Virus record (IMG/VR): IMGVR_UViG_3300031787_010033
Span: 1 to 54,925 of that record
Strand: one strand, 5' to 3'
DNA: 54,925 nt
Source: a virus
Position 1 is the stretch's first letter; each line of letters starts with the position of its first letter. Positions 1-10,944 of the stretch are shown here, piece by piece. The notes under the pieces were generated by a model. The model was given only the letters and a program-made list of their open reading frames with translations, was not told where the DNA came from and ran no database searches. The translations under genes and the position numbers were made by a program.

Positions 1-1
1 C

Positions 2-1489
2 AATTATGTAAATTGCAACATTTTTAACAAATATGATGATTATTTAAATTACGATTATGTCGGATGTCAATTATTTTTAAATGCTGAAAAAACACTTGAA
101 GACAAAGATTTGTATTTTATGAGCGGTTCAGGATATTGTTTATCAAGAAAAGCATCCCAAATAATCGATGACTGTACAAATTTACCAAAAACAAAAGGAG
201 AAGAAGATTATTTTGTTGGTAGAATTCTTTCGGAAAATTATCCAAATGCTAAAAAATTTAATCATTTGCAAATAAATCCTTTTTCAGGGTGTGAATATAT
301 TCCAAATTTAATGATTGGTCATTATGTGGATGCTAATCATATGGAAATAATGAATAGCTATTATTATAAAATGAAAACTAACAACAAAATAGCTTTGTGC
401 ATGATAGTTAAAAATGAATCTAAAGTGATTCAGCGATGTTTAGATAGTGTAAAACCACTAATCGATTACGTTTGTATATCTGATACTGGATCAACAGACA
501 ACACAATTGAAATTATTAAAGATTGGTTAAAAAATAACGACATTGGTGGTGAAGTAAATGAAGAAAAATGGGAAAACTTTTCAGTTAATAGAACGAAATC
601 ATTAGAAAATTTAAGAAAACACACTGATATTGATTATGTTTTAACGATTGATGCTGATGAAATATTAAAATTTGATGAAAACTTTAATGTAAACGATTTT
701 AAAAACAATTTAACAGCAGATTTATATTATATAACATGCAAATATGCAAATATTGAATATGCAAGAACAAATTTATTTCAAAATTCTAAAAAATATTTTT
801 ATAAAAGCATTTTACACGAATATCTTGAGTGTGCAGAGCCAATTTTAAGCAGGGATACTGCAAAAGGAATATATAATGTACCTATACAAGATTCTGCGAG
901 AAATAGTGATAATGAAAAGTATCAAAAAGATGCTAAAGTCTTAGAAGATGCATTAAAAACAGAAAAAGACCCGCATTTAATTCCAAGATATACTTTTTAT
1001 CTTGCTCAATCATACAAAGATTGTGAACAAAAAGGAAAGGCAATATATTGGTACAATAAAAGAGCAGAGTTGGGAGGTTGGGATCAAGAAGTTTATTGGT
1101 CTTTATATCAAATAGCTCGATTAAAAGAAATCATGGGATATCCTGAAGATGATATTGTACAAAGTTATCTTCGAGCATATGAAAAATGCACATCAAGAAT
1201 TGAAGCATTGCATGGTGCTATTCGTTTTTGTAGAATGCATCAAAGAGATCATCAAGCTTATATTCTTGGTAGATATGCTAAAACATTAAAGATTGATAAA
1301 ACAGGTTTGTTTGTTGAAAGTTGGATATGGGATTATGGTTTAGATGATGAATTTTCTGTCTCTTGTTATTGGACAGGACACTATGAAGAAGGATTAAAAC
1401 TTTGTGAAGGTTTAATTCACAAAATACCCGAAGATCAAAAACCAAGAATCCAACAAAATATAAATTTTTTTAAAGAAAAATTAAATTAA
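2..1489 (+). CDS. Two-domain glycosyltransferase with C-terminal TPR-like helices (5' partial)
   Basis: The reading frame is open to the left edge of the window (frame from base 2), so the ATG at 110 is probably internal and the gene starts upstream. The first ~120 visible residues contain a galactosyltransferase-like stretch (FMSGSGYCLS). A GT2 domain follows: ALCMIVKNES start, SDTGSTDNT nucleotide-sugar motif, and a TIDADEI acidic (DxD-type) metal motif. The C-terminal third is helical and TPR-like (YLAQSYKD, YWSLYQIA, GAIRFCR). This order, GT2 plus TPR, is common in bacterial glycan-modifying enzymes. The expected role is transfer of sugars to phage or host surface structures in the cytoplasm. 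It converges on a reverse-strand gene only two bases away. The GT2 call is firm; the N-terminal family and the acceptor are inference. Confidence 0.8.
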   Translation, partial: NYVNCNIFNKYDDYLNYDYVGCQLFLNAEKTLEDKDLYFMSGSGYCLSRKASQIIDDCTNLPKTKGEEDYFVGRILSENYPNAKKFNHLQINPFSGCEYIPNLMIGHYVDANHMEIMNSYYYKMKTNNKIALCMIVKNESKVIQRCLDSVKPLIDYVCISDTGSTDNTIEIIKDWLKNNDIGGEVNEEKWENFSVNRTKSLENLRKHTDIDYVLTIDADEILKFDENFNVNDFKNNLTADLYYITCKYANIEYARTNLFQNSKKYFYKSILHEYLECAEPILSRDTAKGIYNVPIQDSARNSDNEKYQKDAKVLEDALKTEKDPHLIPRYTFYLAQSYKDCEQKGKAIYWYNKRAELGGWDQEVYWSLYQIARLKEIMGYPEDDIVQSYLRAYEKCTSRIEALHGAIRFCRMHQRDHQAYILGRYAKTLKIDKTGLFVESWIWDYGLDDEFSVSCYWTGHYEEGLKLCEGLIHKIPEDQKPRIQQNINFFKEKLN

Positions 1490-1491
1490 TA

Positions 1492-1737
1492 TTAATTGAT
1501 TGTTGGACTTGTTGGTATTAAATTTGCTGCATTTAAAGCATCGTAAAGTCTTATAATTAATGCTTGGTTATTTTCCTTCCAATCATCCCATTGTCGAGAA
1601 TAACCATTTTGTTTCAATTGATTAGAATATAAATTATACGTTGCTAAAAACAATTCAGCGTCTTGATTAAAATTATTCATATAATCTACACCAAATTGAA
1701 ACAACAAACCGAATTTTTGTTGGGCTTCTTTTGTCAT
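1492..1737 (-). CDS. Small hypothetical protein downstream of a fibre gene
   Basis: An 81-residue, aromatic and Asn/Gln-rich protein with no motif I recognise (LFQFGVDYMNNF, RQWDDWKENN). It lies one base downstream of the large collagen-like fibre gene and is last in that reverse-strand unit, so it is probably co-transcribed with it. Genes in this position in tail-fibre loci are often fibre assembly chaperones or small structural proteins, but nothing in the sequence proves that here. The ATG is the only sensible start. Confidence 0.5.
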   Translation of the reverse strand: MTKEAQQKFGLLFQFGVDYMNNFNQDAELFLATYNLYSNQLKQNGYSRQWDDWKENNQALIIRLYDALNAANLIPTSPTIN

Positions 1738-1738
1738 A

Positions 1739-3370
<1,632 letters not shown>

Positions 3371-3375
3371 CTAAA

Positions 3376-3383
3376 TATTTATC
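3376..3383 (-). promoter_or_regulatory. Late-type promoter octamer (GATAAATA)
   Basis: GATAAATA reads toward the fibre gene and ends 8 bases before its ATG. It matches the T4 late consensus TATAAATA at 7 of 8 positions. The phage encodes a gp55-like late sigma factor. Predicted initiation would be at or next to the start codon. Confidence 0.55.
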
Positions 3384-3391
3384 ACTTTATA

Positions 3392-3730
3392 TTATAAATT
3401 ATCCTTAATATAGATAACTCTATTAAGTTTTTTACCATCATTAAAAGATATAATCATTTCAACGTAGCCATTTTCTAAATTTATATTTTTTTCTTGATAA
3501 TTTTCTCCTAAATTTTGGGATTCTACATAAAGTTCTTCGACTAAACTTAATGCACTTTCCGTGTTTAAATTTTCACCCTTTGATGTAACAAAACCAGAAC
3601 TAGAATGAACTAAAGTATAAAGATTTGTATCTAATTCTTCATTATAATTTAAATTTAATACAATTAATTCATTAGTTTGATTATTCAAATAAACATTTGT
3701 ATATTGATCATATATTTCTACGTTTTTCAT
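3392..3730 (-). CDS. Hypothetical protein coupled to serine protease gene
   Basis: 112 residues from the ATG at 3728-3730, chosen because it overlaps the upstream protease gene's TGA in an ATGA junction and has an AGGA about ten bases upstream. An in-frame ATG 24 bases further up would add eight residues. The protein is acidic and Asn-rich (QTNELIVLNLNYNEELD, ENGYVEMIISFNDGK), predicted beta-strand rich, with no membrane segment. I do not recognise a family. Its tight coupling suggests it works with, or is a substrate or cofactor of, the protease; that is inference only. Confidence 0.6.
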   Translation of the reverse strand: MKNVEIYDQYTNVYLNNQTNELIVLNLNYNEELDTNLYTLVHSSSGFVTSKGENLNTESALSLVEELYVESQNLGENYQEKNINLENGYVEMIISFNDGKKLNRVIYIKDNL

Positions 3731-4950
3731 ATTACTGTTAGTCCTGTCTGCCAATATCTTTTTCCATTTTCTATAACAAACGGTTCTGATGATTTTCCTT
3801 CTACATATTTAACTCTTTCATTTCCTAAATTTGTTAAAGCGGTTGTTTGGCCATCCCATGCTGTTAATTGTAAAGTAGAACAAATATTATCGATGCGACA
3901 TGCATACGATGGACTATTATCTCCTAAATCTGAACCAGCAAAAGTTAAACCTACAATTTTCCATGCGCTTAAAGTTTGGCTTTCTGGATTTATTAAAGCA
4001 CAAACAGCACTTCCAGAATCTCCACCGCTACTAGCAACAGTAAATGTTCCTCTATAAGTTAAACATGATGTAAAATTTAAAATATTTCCACTAAAATTAA
4101 CACCTACAGAAACTCCAACTTGAGTAGCAGTAAGAGAACACGATTCAGAACCCCAAGGTATAGAACCTGGCCAACCAACAGGACCAGTTGTTGCACCTGA
4201 TTTAAAAATTGGATTTTTATTTATGACCAAATTATCAATTTCAGAGGTAGTGGCAAATTCAAGATTTCCATAATTTAAATTTAATTGTTTAAAAGATGTA
4301 AGTGTGTTTACTCTACTTGAATTTGTTATTGCTACGACTGCTGCATCAATTGTGTTTCCACTTGCTAAAAGCGGAACATACCTTTTTAACTTCATTGTAG
4401 ATGGATTTGTCCCAGGTAAAGCTTGGTATACTGTTGTTTGTCTATTGCTAAAACTAGAAGACAATAAAGATGCGGATCTTTCTGTATATGCGGCAACGTG
4501 TGCATTTGTTAATGCAACAAGGGTATTATCGGTGAGATCTTTACAGATAAGTCCCATAGTCCCTGTAAATACAGTGTTTCCTAAATCTAATGGATTGTCT
4601 ATTGATATTCTTGTTCCACCAATATATGTTGTTCTAGATAATCTATGTAATGAAACTGGTTCAATGGAATCGCTAATAGTATAACAAGATGGATATGCTA
4701 CAGCTTGTGGAATTTGAACAACATCGGTATTAATAATGGTTCCATCTTCTGTTGTTATTGTTGATGGTAAAATTTCATTTTGCGGAATAGATGATAATGG
4801 TTTTTTTTCTGTAAGACCAAAAACAATTGAAAGCTCATTCGTTAATTTTCCATCAACTTCTTTAAAACCATAGCCAACAGAATGAACATACTCTGGTGTT
4901 TCTTCTAAAAGCTTTTGTGTTAATTTTTCTATATCTTTAATATTATTCAT
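3727..4950 (-). CDS. Trypsin-like (chymotrypsin-fold) serine protease
   Basis: About 407 residues from the ATG at 4948-4950 (a TTG three codons earlier is less likely). The N-terminal ~85 residues (VHSVGYGFKE...LSIVFGL, KPLSSIP) resemble the leader region of bacterial trypsin-like peptidases. A catalytic triad can be read in order: His near residue 151 (ALTNAHVA), Asp near 202 (NTIDAAVVAI) and Ser near 311 (SSGGDSGSAV). A KSGATTG segment is typical of the fold. There is no obvious signal peptide, so it acts in the cytoplasm or is packaged in the virion. It sits between fibre/adhesin genes, which suggests maturation of fibre proteins or cleavage of a host surface protein. T4-like phages normally use the unrelated gp21 protease for heads, so this is an extra protease. 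Fold confidence is high, role uncertain. Confidence 0.85.
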   Translation of the reverse strand: MNNIKDIEKLTQKLLEETPEYVHSVGYGFKEVDGKLTNELSIVFGLTEKKPLSSIPQNEILPSTITTEDGTIINTDVVQIPQAVAYPSCYTISDSIEPVSLHRLSRTTYIGGTRISIDNPLDLGNTVFTGTMGLICKDLTDNTLVALTNAHVAAYTERSASLLSSSFSNRQTTVYQALPGTNPSTMKLKRYVPLLASGNTIDAAVVAITNSSRVNTLTSFKQLNLNYGNLEFATTSEIDNLVINKNPIFKSGATTGPVGWPGSIPWGSESCSLTATQVGVSVGVNFSGNILNFTSCLTYRGTFTVASSGGDSGSAVCALINPESQTLSAWKIVGLTFAGSDLGDNSPSYACRIDNICSTLQLTAWDGQTTALTNLGNERVKYVEGKSSEPFVIENGKRYWQTGLTVI

Positions 4951-5664
4951 AAGACACAAAAGTTGTAAATGTTGATGTTGGTATTATGCTAATAGGTTCG
5001 TCTATTTTATAAACTTTTATACTATTAAAATATAAATCGTTATTTGATCCTGCTTCTGTGTTTGAAACATAAAATTTAAAACCTCGAATGTTACTATATC
5101 CATTGTAGGTTATATCATTTGCAGTATATGTAGTCGTTCCTAATGTAACAGAATAACTATAAGAATTCAAATTGGTTTTTCTCAAAACAATCCTTGCAAC
5201 CATCGTTGGAGAATAGTCTTGACCTGTGCTTACTCCGTTTATAATATAATTTCCCAATCCTCCTCCACCAACGTTGAAGTTAAAAACTTCTTGGGACCAA
5301 CTAGCATCATTATAAACGCTAAATCCTTTATTTCCATTTCGGAAATTTACAGAAATAGCTGCTGATAATGCATAGCCAACAGATAAACTTGTTGGTAAAT
5401 TTCTTCTTAAGTCGATAGTATTGTTCGGTGCGGGGTTAACAAATGCGGGGTTAGCAAAAGCACCAAAAGATGTTCCATTAGTATTTATTAAGCCACCAAA
5501 CGAAGATCCAATAAATGCGCCAGCATTATTATTTGATGCAAAATCCCAAGCACTTAAACCATAGCCAAAATTGGAAGCACCAATAAAAGAACCCCCGTAA
5601 TTACTGGCAATATCTTCACCAATTAAAGAGTTTGATCCTGCTAAAGATCCCAAAAATACTCTCA

Positions 5665-5665
<1 letters not shown>
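4943..5665 (-). CDS. Putative lectin-like structural/adhesin protein
   Basis: 240 residues from the ATG at 5663-5665, which forms a TAATG junction with the upstream collagen-like gene and has GGAG about ten bases upstream; a longer frame start is unlikely. The first ~90 residues are Gly/Asn/Phe-rich with repeated IGAS, IGSS and FGAFA elements. The rest looks like a beta-sandwich of the LamG/legume-lectin type (VARIVLRKTNLNSYSYSV..., ending LYFNSIKVYKI). Its place between a fibre and a protease gene suggests a tail adhesin or fibre-tip subunit that binds glycans. The lectin fold is a judgement from pattern, not from conserved catalytic residues. Confidence 0.55.
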
Positions 5666-6741
<1,076 letters not shown>

Positions 6742-6742
6742 T

Positions 6743-6750
6743 TATTTATG
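6743..6750 (-). promoter_or_regulatory. Late-type promoter octamer (CATAAATA)
   Basis: CATAAATA ends 7 bases before the ATG of the 356-residue fibre gene. It lies in the short gap after the 635-residue gene, so the fibre could be transcribed separately. Confidence 0.55.
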
Positions 6751-8653
6751 CTAATTTTGTTATGATAATATCTGGTGGTGTTGTAGTAGTTAATGAAGGA
6801 ATCGCTAGTTCATCTTTCGTGGAAGGAAACGGTCCTCCATTAAATATATACACAGATCCTACAGGTGGCGGGGTTTGGTTCACGGCATTATGTTCTACTT
6901 GTAACCAAATTCGAGTATTTTCTTGTGTTACGTTTAATAATGCATTTCCAAATAAAATTTGATCTTGTGCAACTGCACCACTTTGAAAATCAACAATAGC
7001 TTGTACTTTTGTTGAAGATGAATAATTGTCAGATGGCTCGCTCTTAAAAAGAGTTATCATTAATTGTAAACCATCAGTTAAATCATATAAATGAATATTT
7101 GAATTAATATTATAATATCCAGTTTTTTTAATAGTCATATAATGAAGTGTGACATTTCCATTATTTGTAATTCCACCGAATGTTTCTGTATCGGTGTTTA
7201 CTACGGTATTAGTAAAAGGAATTCTGTTACCATTTTGAATATTAACTAAACTAGAATTCCAAACAGCTTTATAAATTTTAATAGTTGGGTTTGTTAATCC
7301 TGAATATGGAATAAACCTCCATCCAATAGATGATGTTGTGTAAACCAAAGAAAAATTACTCGATACATCAACACCTAAAGCACTAGCAGAAGAATTTATA
7401 TTACTACCATTTCTTGCAATAGTTAATAGATTTCCTGGCTGAATCGTTGCTGTTATATTAATAAAATCACCAATTGCAGGACTTAAAGGTAAAGTTGCAG
7501 TTAATGGACCGCTTGTTGTATCAAAAATATAACCAGCATTTGAAGACAATGTTTGGTTTAATGTAATTGATGCATAATTAAAATTTGATCCAGTAACTCC
7601 TGTTGGTCCTGTGGCTCCAGTTTGTCCTGACCCTGTTGGTCCAGTTGGACCAATAGGTCCAGTTATACCTGCTGAAACTACTGCTAAAATTAAAGATTGG
7701 TTACTACTAAATGTAGTGGTTGAATTTATTAAAGTAACTGGAAATGTAATAAAACTATTATCAGCTACAATTGGTGCTGCATTAACTCTCCATCTTTGAT
7801 AATTTGCAGAATTATTTCTATCTTGAATAATTAATGTATCATTTTCTTTAAGTAAGGCTAAAAATATATCAACATCAAGAAAGGTATCAGTTAAATGACT
7901 TGTATGAATTTGTGTTGCACTTAACTGTGTTAAATTATTCCATCTAATAGTACCAGCATTTGGTGGTGTATTTGTTGCATTAACATCTGCTTTAAATTCA
8001 TAATATGAAGTAGATGGTCCTGCTGCGCCCGTTGGTCCGATAGAACCAATTGGACCCTGTGTTCCAGTAGCACCAGTTACTCCGACACCTGTTGCGCCAG
8101 TTGCGCCAGTTGCGCCTGTTGCTCCAGAACCGAAACCACCCAAGTTCCATAAAGCAGAATTACTGCTAACAATTGAATATGTTGTTTGCCAATTACCTGT
8201 TAATTCTTTAACATCTGTTCCTTGATAATTCCAAGTGGTTCCTCCATTATTTTGAACTGAGATATAAGTTGATTGCCAATTTGCCGTTAATGCTTTAATG
8301 TCTGTACCTTGATAAGTCCAATTTGATGAATTTGTATTAACAAAGTTAGTTAAGTCAATAAATTCTGCTTCTGCATCCCAAAGAGTAGATAAAGAGCATA
8401 CTGTGTTGAATGTACTTTGCCAATTACCAGAAAGTTGTTTTAAATCTGTTCCATTATAAGCCCAAAATGAAGAATTAGCTTTAACAATACTAAATCCACT
8501 TGAGTTTCTTGGTTCTGAGTTATAAACTAAATCAATAATGTTCTGAAGGGTTGTTCGCATTTCTTCTGAACCATCATTTTTATAACCAACGACATAATCA
8601 CCAGTTAAAGGAAAAGTTCTTGAACTAAATTGTGTAAAATTCCTTTGTGCCAT
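6746..8653 (-). CDS. Modular tail fibre/adhesin with W-repeats, collagen blocks and C1q-like tip
   Basis: 635 residues. The N-terminus (QFSSRTFPLTGDYVVGY...EEMRTTLQNIIDL) resembles the virion-attachment ends of phage fibres. Residues ~55-175 hold about four degenerate repeats built on W-x-Y-x-GTD-x-K-x-L-(S/T)-x-NWQ(S/T)T(F/Y). Two short G-X-T collagen blocks follow, flanking a ~110-residue domain. The shared module LSSNAGYIF...FIPYSGLT, also present in the 356-residue fibre, comes next. The last ~170 residues are beta rich (AVWNSSLVNI, KTGYYNINSNIHLYD, ALLNVTQENTRIWLQVEH), suggestive of a C1q/TNF-like trimeric head. It precedes the 356-residue fibre in the same direction and is probably a second fibre component. 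Confidence 0.75.
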   Translation of the reverse strand: MAQRNFTQFSSRTFPLTGDYVVGYKNDGSEEMRTTLQNIIDLVYNSEPRNSSGFSIVKANSSFWAYNGTDLKQLSGNWQSTFNTVCSLSTLWDAEAEFIDLTNFVNTNSSNWTYQGTDIKALTANWQSTYISVQNNGGTTWNYQGTDVKELTGNWQTTYSIVSSNSALWNLGGFGSGATGATGATGATGVGVTGATGTQGPIGSIGPTGAAGPSTSYYEFKADVNATNTPPNAGTIRWNNLTQLSATQIHTSHLTDTFLDVDIFLALLKENDTLIIQDRNNSANYQRWRVNAAPIVADNSFITFPVTLINSTTTFSSNQSLILAVVSAGITGPIGPTGPTGSGQTGATGPTGVTGSNFNYASITLNQTLSSNAGYIFDTTSGPLTATLPLSPAIGDFINITATIQPGNLLTIARNGSNINSSASALGVDVSSNFSLVYTTSSIGWRFIPYSGLTNPTIKIYKAVWNSSLVNIQNGNRIPFTNTVVNTDTETFGGITNNGNVTLHYMTIKKTGYYNINSNIHLYDLTDGLQLMITLFKSEPSDNYSSSTKVQAIVDFQSGAVAQDQILFGNALLNVTQENTRIWLQVEHNAVNQTPPPVGSVYIFNGGPFPSTKDELAIPSLTTTTPPDIIITKLA

Positions 8654-8659
8654 ATATTA

Positions 8660-9541
8660 TTATATATTTATCAAAATGTTCCCTTCAATATCAACTAATA
8701 TTGCTCCGTCGAATGCTATTAATGCATTTGCTAGGATGTTTTCACCAGGTTGTGGAGGAAGTTCCGGTAATTCGTCTTGTGGAAGCTGTGTACCTAAATA
8801 ATCTTCCCAAGGACCGAAAACATCTTCAAAACTTTGTATGAGAGATTTTGCAGGGTCTTGTACCAATAACCTTCCATCGTAATAATCAGATTGTATTGTG
8901 TAAATTTTATTGATAGTTTCATCCATCTTTTTAAACAGCCAACCTTTAATTGTAAAACTTGTATCTGCTGTTAAACGAAAGGCTTGAGTTGGAGATATAT
9001 CAGTTGGATAGTTTAAATTAACATTTCCGCTCCATAAAATTTCTGATCTTATTTCATATGGAATAGACGATTTAGATACTGCTGGTAATTTCCAAGAAAT
9101 AATAACATAAGGATCACAATATGGAATAAAATTAGTTAAAATTTGATCCATATCCGATTGATATTTTGTCAATATTGTCATATTAACACCAATATTAATT
9201 GGAACTGGTTGGTGTATGTTTTTTACGTATGTTCCGCTTCCATCGTTAGGGACATAAGCAACATCAAATCCTTCATGTTTGTTAAACACGCGATTGTTGT
9301 CTCTTGAAATGCTTGTTATGTTAACAGCAATGACAGGTGCAGTGATTCCGCCCGGTGCGGGTGTTGTTAGACTATTTATTACCCTTTGTTTTGGTGCATA
9401 AATATATCTAACTTTAAAACCGCTCGTTGGAGCGATAGCATTTTTGTTTTTATCATATCTTTTAATGATTACATCATTAAAAGCCGAAACAAACTGCTCT
9501 AATAAAGTTTGAATTTCCCACGCAAAGGTGTAATTTTTCAT
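8660..9541 (-). CDS. 15: gp15-like tail terminator / sheath stabiliser
   Basis: 293 residues, close to T4 gp15 (272). The order of motifs follows T4 gp15: an N-terminal helix, then (I)KR and a VRYIYAPK strand (T4 has VPITYASK). A PVIAVNITSISRDNNRV strand corresponds to the T4 PRINLHLVDFSYN region. The block IGVNMTILTKYQSDMDQILTNFIPYCDPY parallels T4 IYELSIFTRYEDDMFQIVEQILPYFQPH. gp15 forms a hexameric ring that caps the tail tube and sheath and joins the tail to the neck. The gene lies just ahead of the fibre genes. A late-like octamer with one mismatch (CATAAGTA) precedes it. The C-terminal ~60 residues are acidic and proline-rich, then hydrophobic, and are not recognisable as gp15. Confidence 0.75.
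   Translation of the reverse strand: MKNYTFAWEIQTLLEQFVSAFNDVIIKRYDKNKNAIAPTSGFKVRYIYAPKQRVINSLTTPAPGGITAPVIAVNITSISRDNNRVFNKHEGFDVAYVPNDGSGTYVKNIHQPVPINIGVNMTILTKYQSDMDQILTNFIPYCDPYVIISWKLPAVSKSSIPYEIRSEILWSGNVNLNYPTDISPTQAFRLTADTSFTIKGWLFKKMDETINKIYTIQSDYYDGRLLVQDPAKSLIQSFEDVFGPWEDYLGTQLPQDELPELPPQPGENILANALIAFDGAILVDIEGNILINI
8665..8672 (-). promoter_or_regulatory. Late-type promoter octamer (GATAAATA)
   Basis: GATAAATA ends 11 bases before the ATG of the 635-residue fibre gene, overlapping the 3' end of the gp15-like gene. Confidence 0.5.
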
Positions 9542-9547
9542 TGAAAT

Positions 9548-9555
9548 TACTTATG
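9548..9555 (-). promoter_or_regulatory. Possible late-type promoter (CATAAGTA)
   Basis: CATAAGTA ends 6 bases before the gp15-like gene's ATG. It has one additional mismatch to ATAAATA, so it is weaker evidence than the other octamers. Confidence 0.35.
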
Positions 9556-9569
9556 CGCGGTTACAAGTA

Positions 9570-9824
9570 TTATAAAGGAATATTTTGTTTCTTTAAGTTC
9601 TCTATTACTTCAAAATCGATGTTTTTTCTAATGCATTTGCATATTTGATATGTTAGATTTTTAGCATCGCGGCCTAAATGACCTCTACCATAGCATTTAT
9701 TACAGCTAGAACTTGGTTTTTTAATCAACGGTAATTGACCAATATCAATTAATTTGATATCTTTTTCTGGAATTTCGTAAAATGTACCAGAAAATACACT
9801 ATATATTTGTCTATTGTTATTCAT
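9570..9824 (-). CDS. Small zinc-ribbon protein (DnaJ-like Cys motif)
   Basis: 84 residues. A CNKCYGRGH segment followed 13 residues later by CKC forms a four-Cys zinc-binding site; CxxCxGxG is the motif found in the DnaJ central domain. The rest has no recognised fold. It overlaps the preceding gene by eight bases and is in the same reverse-strand unit as gp15-like. Small DnaJ-type Zn proteins recur in T4-like phages without an assigned function; chaperone or scaffold roles are guesses. Confidence 0.6.
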   Translation of the reverse strand: MNNNRQIYSVFSGTFYEIPEKDIKLIDIGQLPLIKKPSSSCNKCYGRGHLGRDAKNLTYQICKCIRKNIDFEVIENLKKQNIPL

Positions 9825-10173
9825 TTGTATTGATTAATAATATACTATCCCAAAATTTACTGTTTTTAACTTTTTTGGGGTAAAGAATAATATTTGTTTC
9901 AATTTCTGGTGCATGTTTTGCCAACGTTTTTAGTCTATAATCAAAGTACACCAAATTATCTTCTTCGTAAAGCTCTATTTCGTATGGAATTGGTATTTCT
10001 ATTTTTTCATTATCTTTTTTTAGAGTATTCATTACAAAAGTAATGTAAAAATTACGTTGATAAAATAAAATTAATTTTCCTTGTTTATAAGTTTTATTTT
10101 TAAATTCTAAATTTAAATCTTTTTGAAGTAAAAATTTACAAGCAGTTTCAAGTTTTGATCCGTGGATAGTCAT
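9817..10173 (-). CDS. Hypothetical protein
   Basis: 118 residues, basic at the N-terminus (GSKLETACKFLLQKDLNLEFKN), then alternating strands (KLILFYQRNFYITFVMN, PIPYEIELYEEDNLVYFDYR). It is predicted to be a small alpha/beta cytoplasmic protein without Cys motifs or membrane segments. It sits one base downstream of the SH3-like gene and overlaps the Zn-ribbon gene, so it is surely co-translated with them. No family recognised. Confidence 0.55.
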   Translation of the reverse strand: MTIHGSKLETACKFLLQKDLNLEFKNKTYKQGKLILFYQRNFYITFVMNTLKKDNEKIEIPIPYEIELYEEDNLVYFDYRLKTLAKHAPEIETNIILYPKKVKNSKFWDSILLINTNE

Positions 10174-10174
10174 A

Positions 10175-10555
10175 TTATTTGTCCATAAAGGATTTCTTTT
10201 GTAAGGCCGACATTTTTCCTATTTTTTTATCGAAAAATTCTAAAAATTTATTTTGTGGTGATGTAGGGACTGCTACTACCATTTCACAAGCATCAACTGG
10301 AACATTTCTCCAATCTTGCATGATGATATCCCAAACTGTTAATAAACTTTTTGACTTTGCATCATATGGTGGAGCATATCTAGGAGGTTTAAAATTTAAT
10401 GTTTCTTTTCCAAAATCAGAATTTAAAAGAACCGTATCTAAAGTGCAAAGCATTCTTCTAGTTGCTGGATATCTTAATTTGTTGCGACGAACAAACTTTA
10501 ATTCAACAACATTTTTTAAACAAAGTTTTCTTAAATCGCCCCAACTAACTTTCAT
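10175..10555 (-). CDS. SH3-like beta-barrel protein (DUF2693-like)
   Basis: 126 residues. The pattern VVELKFVRRNK...RMLCTLD, then SLLTVWDIIMQDWRNVPVDACEMV, resembles small phage and plasmid proteins of the DUF2693 / SH3-like barrel type, where a CTL strand and a terminal WD...W(R) strand pair close the barrel. Function in those families is unknown. The gene is two bases downstream of the GroES-like gene and transcribed with it. Family assignment is from pattern only. Confidence 0.5.
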   Translation of the reverse strand: MKVSWGDLRKLCLKNVVELKFVRRNKLRYPATRRMLCTLDTVLLNSDFGKETLNFKPPRYAPPYDAKSKSLLTVWDIIMQDWRNVPVDACEMVVAVPTSPQNKFLEFFDKKIGKMSALQKKSFMDK

Positions 10556-10557
10556 TA

Positions 10558-10938
10558 TTAATCTTTTGGTTCACAAACACCAAAAATACGACTTTCGTTT
10601 AAAAATACTACATTTTTTAAACCATTCATGTTTGCTACTTGTATTCCTTTGTCATTAGGAAACATAACAACATCATCTTTTTTAACAGTTTTACAATCAG
10701 GTCCTGCGATCAATACTTTTGCTAAACGCCATGTAAAGTTAACTGTATTAATTGGAACCCAAATGGAACCTCTTTTTATTTCAGTTCCATCTTCGTTCAC
10801 ATCGATATATTGACACATTAAAATGTCATCTAAAACTTTTGTTAAGGACCAACCTTCTAGGTTCATTTCATGTCCTATGTAGTTGTCTAATTGTACTTTT
10901 CCGCCAATGCGGTCTTCTTGCTTGGGTCTTGCTATCAT
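10558..10938 (-). CDS. GroES-like co-chaperonin (gp31-type candidate)
   Basis: 126 residues. The C-terminal half follows GroES strand by strand. AKVLIAGPDCKTVKKDDVVMF parallels the GroES segment from GEVLAVG to VKVGDIVIF, and VVFLNESRIFGV parallels EVLIMSESDILAIV. The central region (CQYIDVNEDGTEIKRG) could hold the mobile loop that contacts GroEL. T4 and many cyanophages encode such a protein (gp31 or GroES-like) to fold the major capsid protein with host GroEL. No gene for a capsid protein is in the window to support it. The resemblance is structural and remote, so confidence is moderate. Confidence 0.55.
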   Translation of the reverse strand: MIARPKQEDRIGGKVQLDNYIGHEMNLEGWSLTKVLDDILMCQYIDVNEDGTEIKRGSIWVPINTVNFTWRLAKVLIAGPDCKTVKKDDVVMFPNDKGIQVANMNGLKNVVFLNESRIFGVCEPKD

Positions 10939-10944
10939 ATAAGT

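Noticed and set aside
110-112. ATG at 110 as the start of the first glycosyltransferase
   Set aside because: The frame is open to the window edge with sensible coding upstream, so the gene is 5' truncated by the window.
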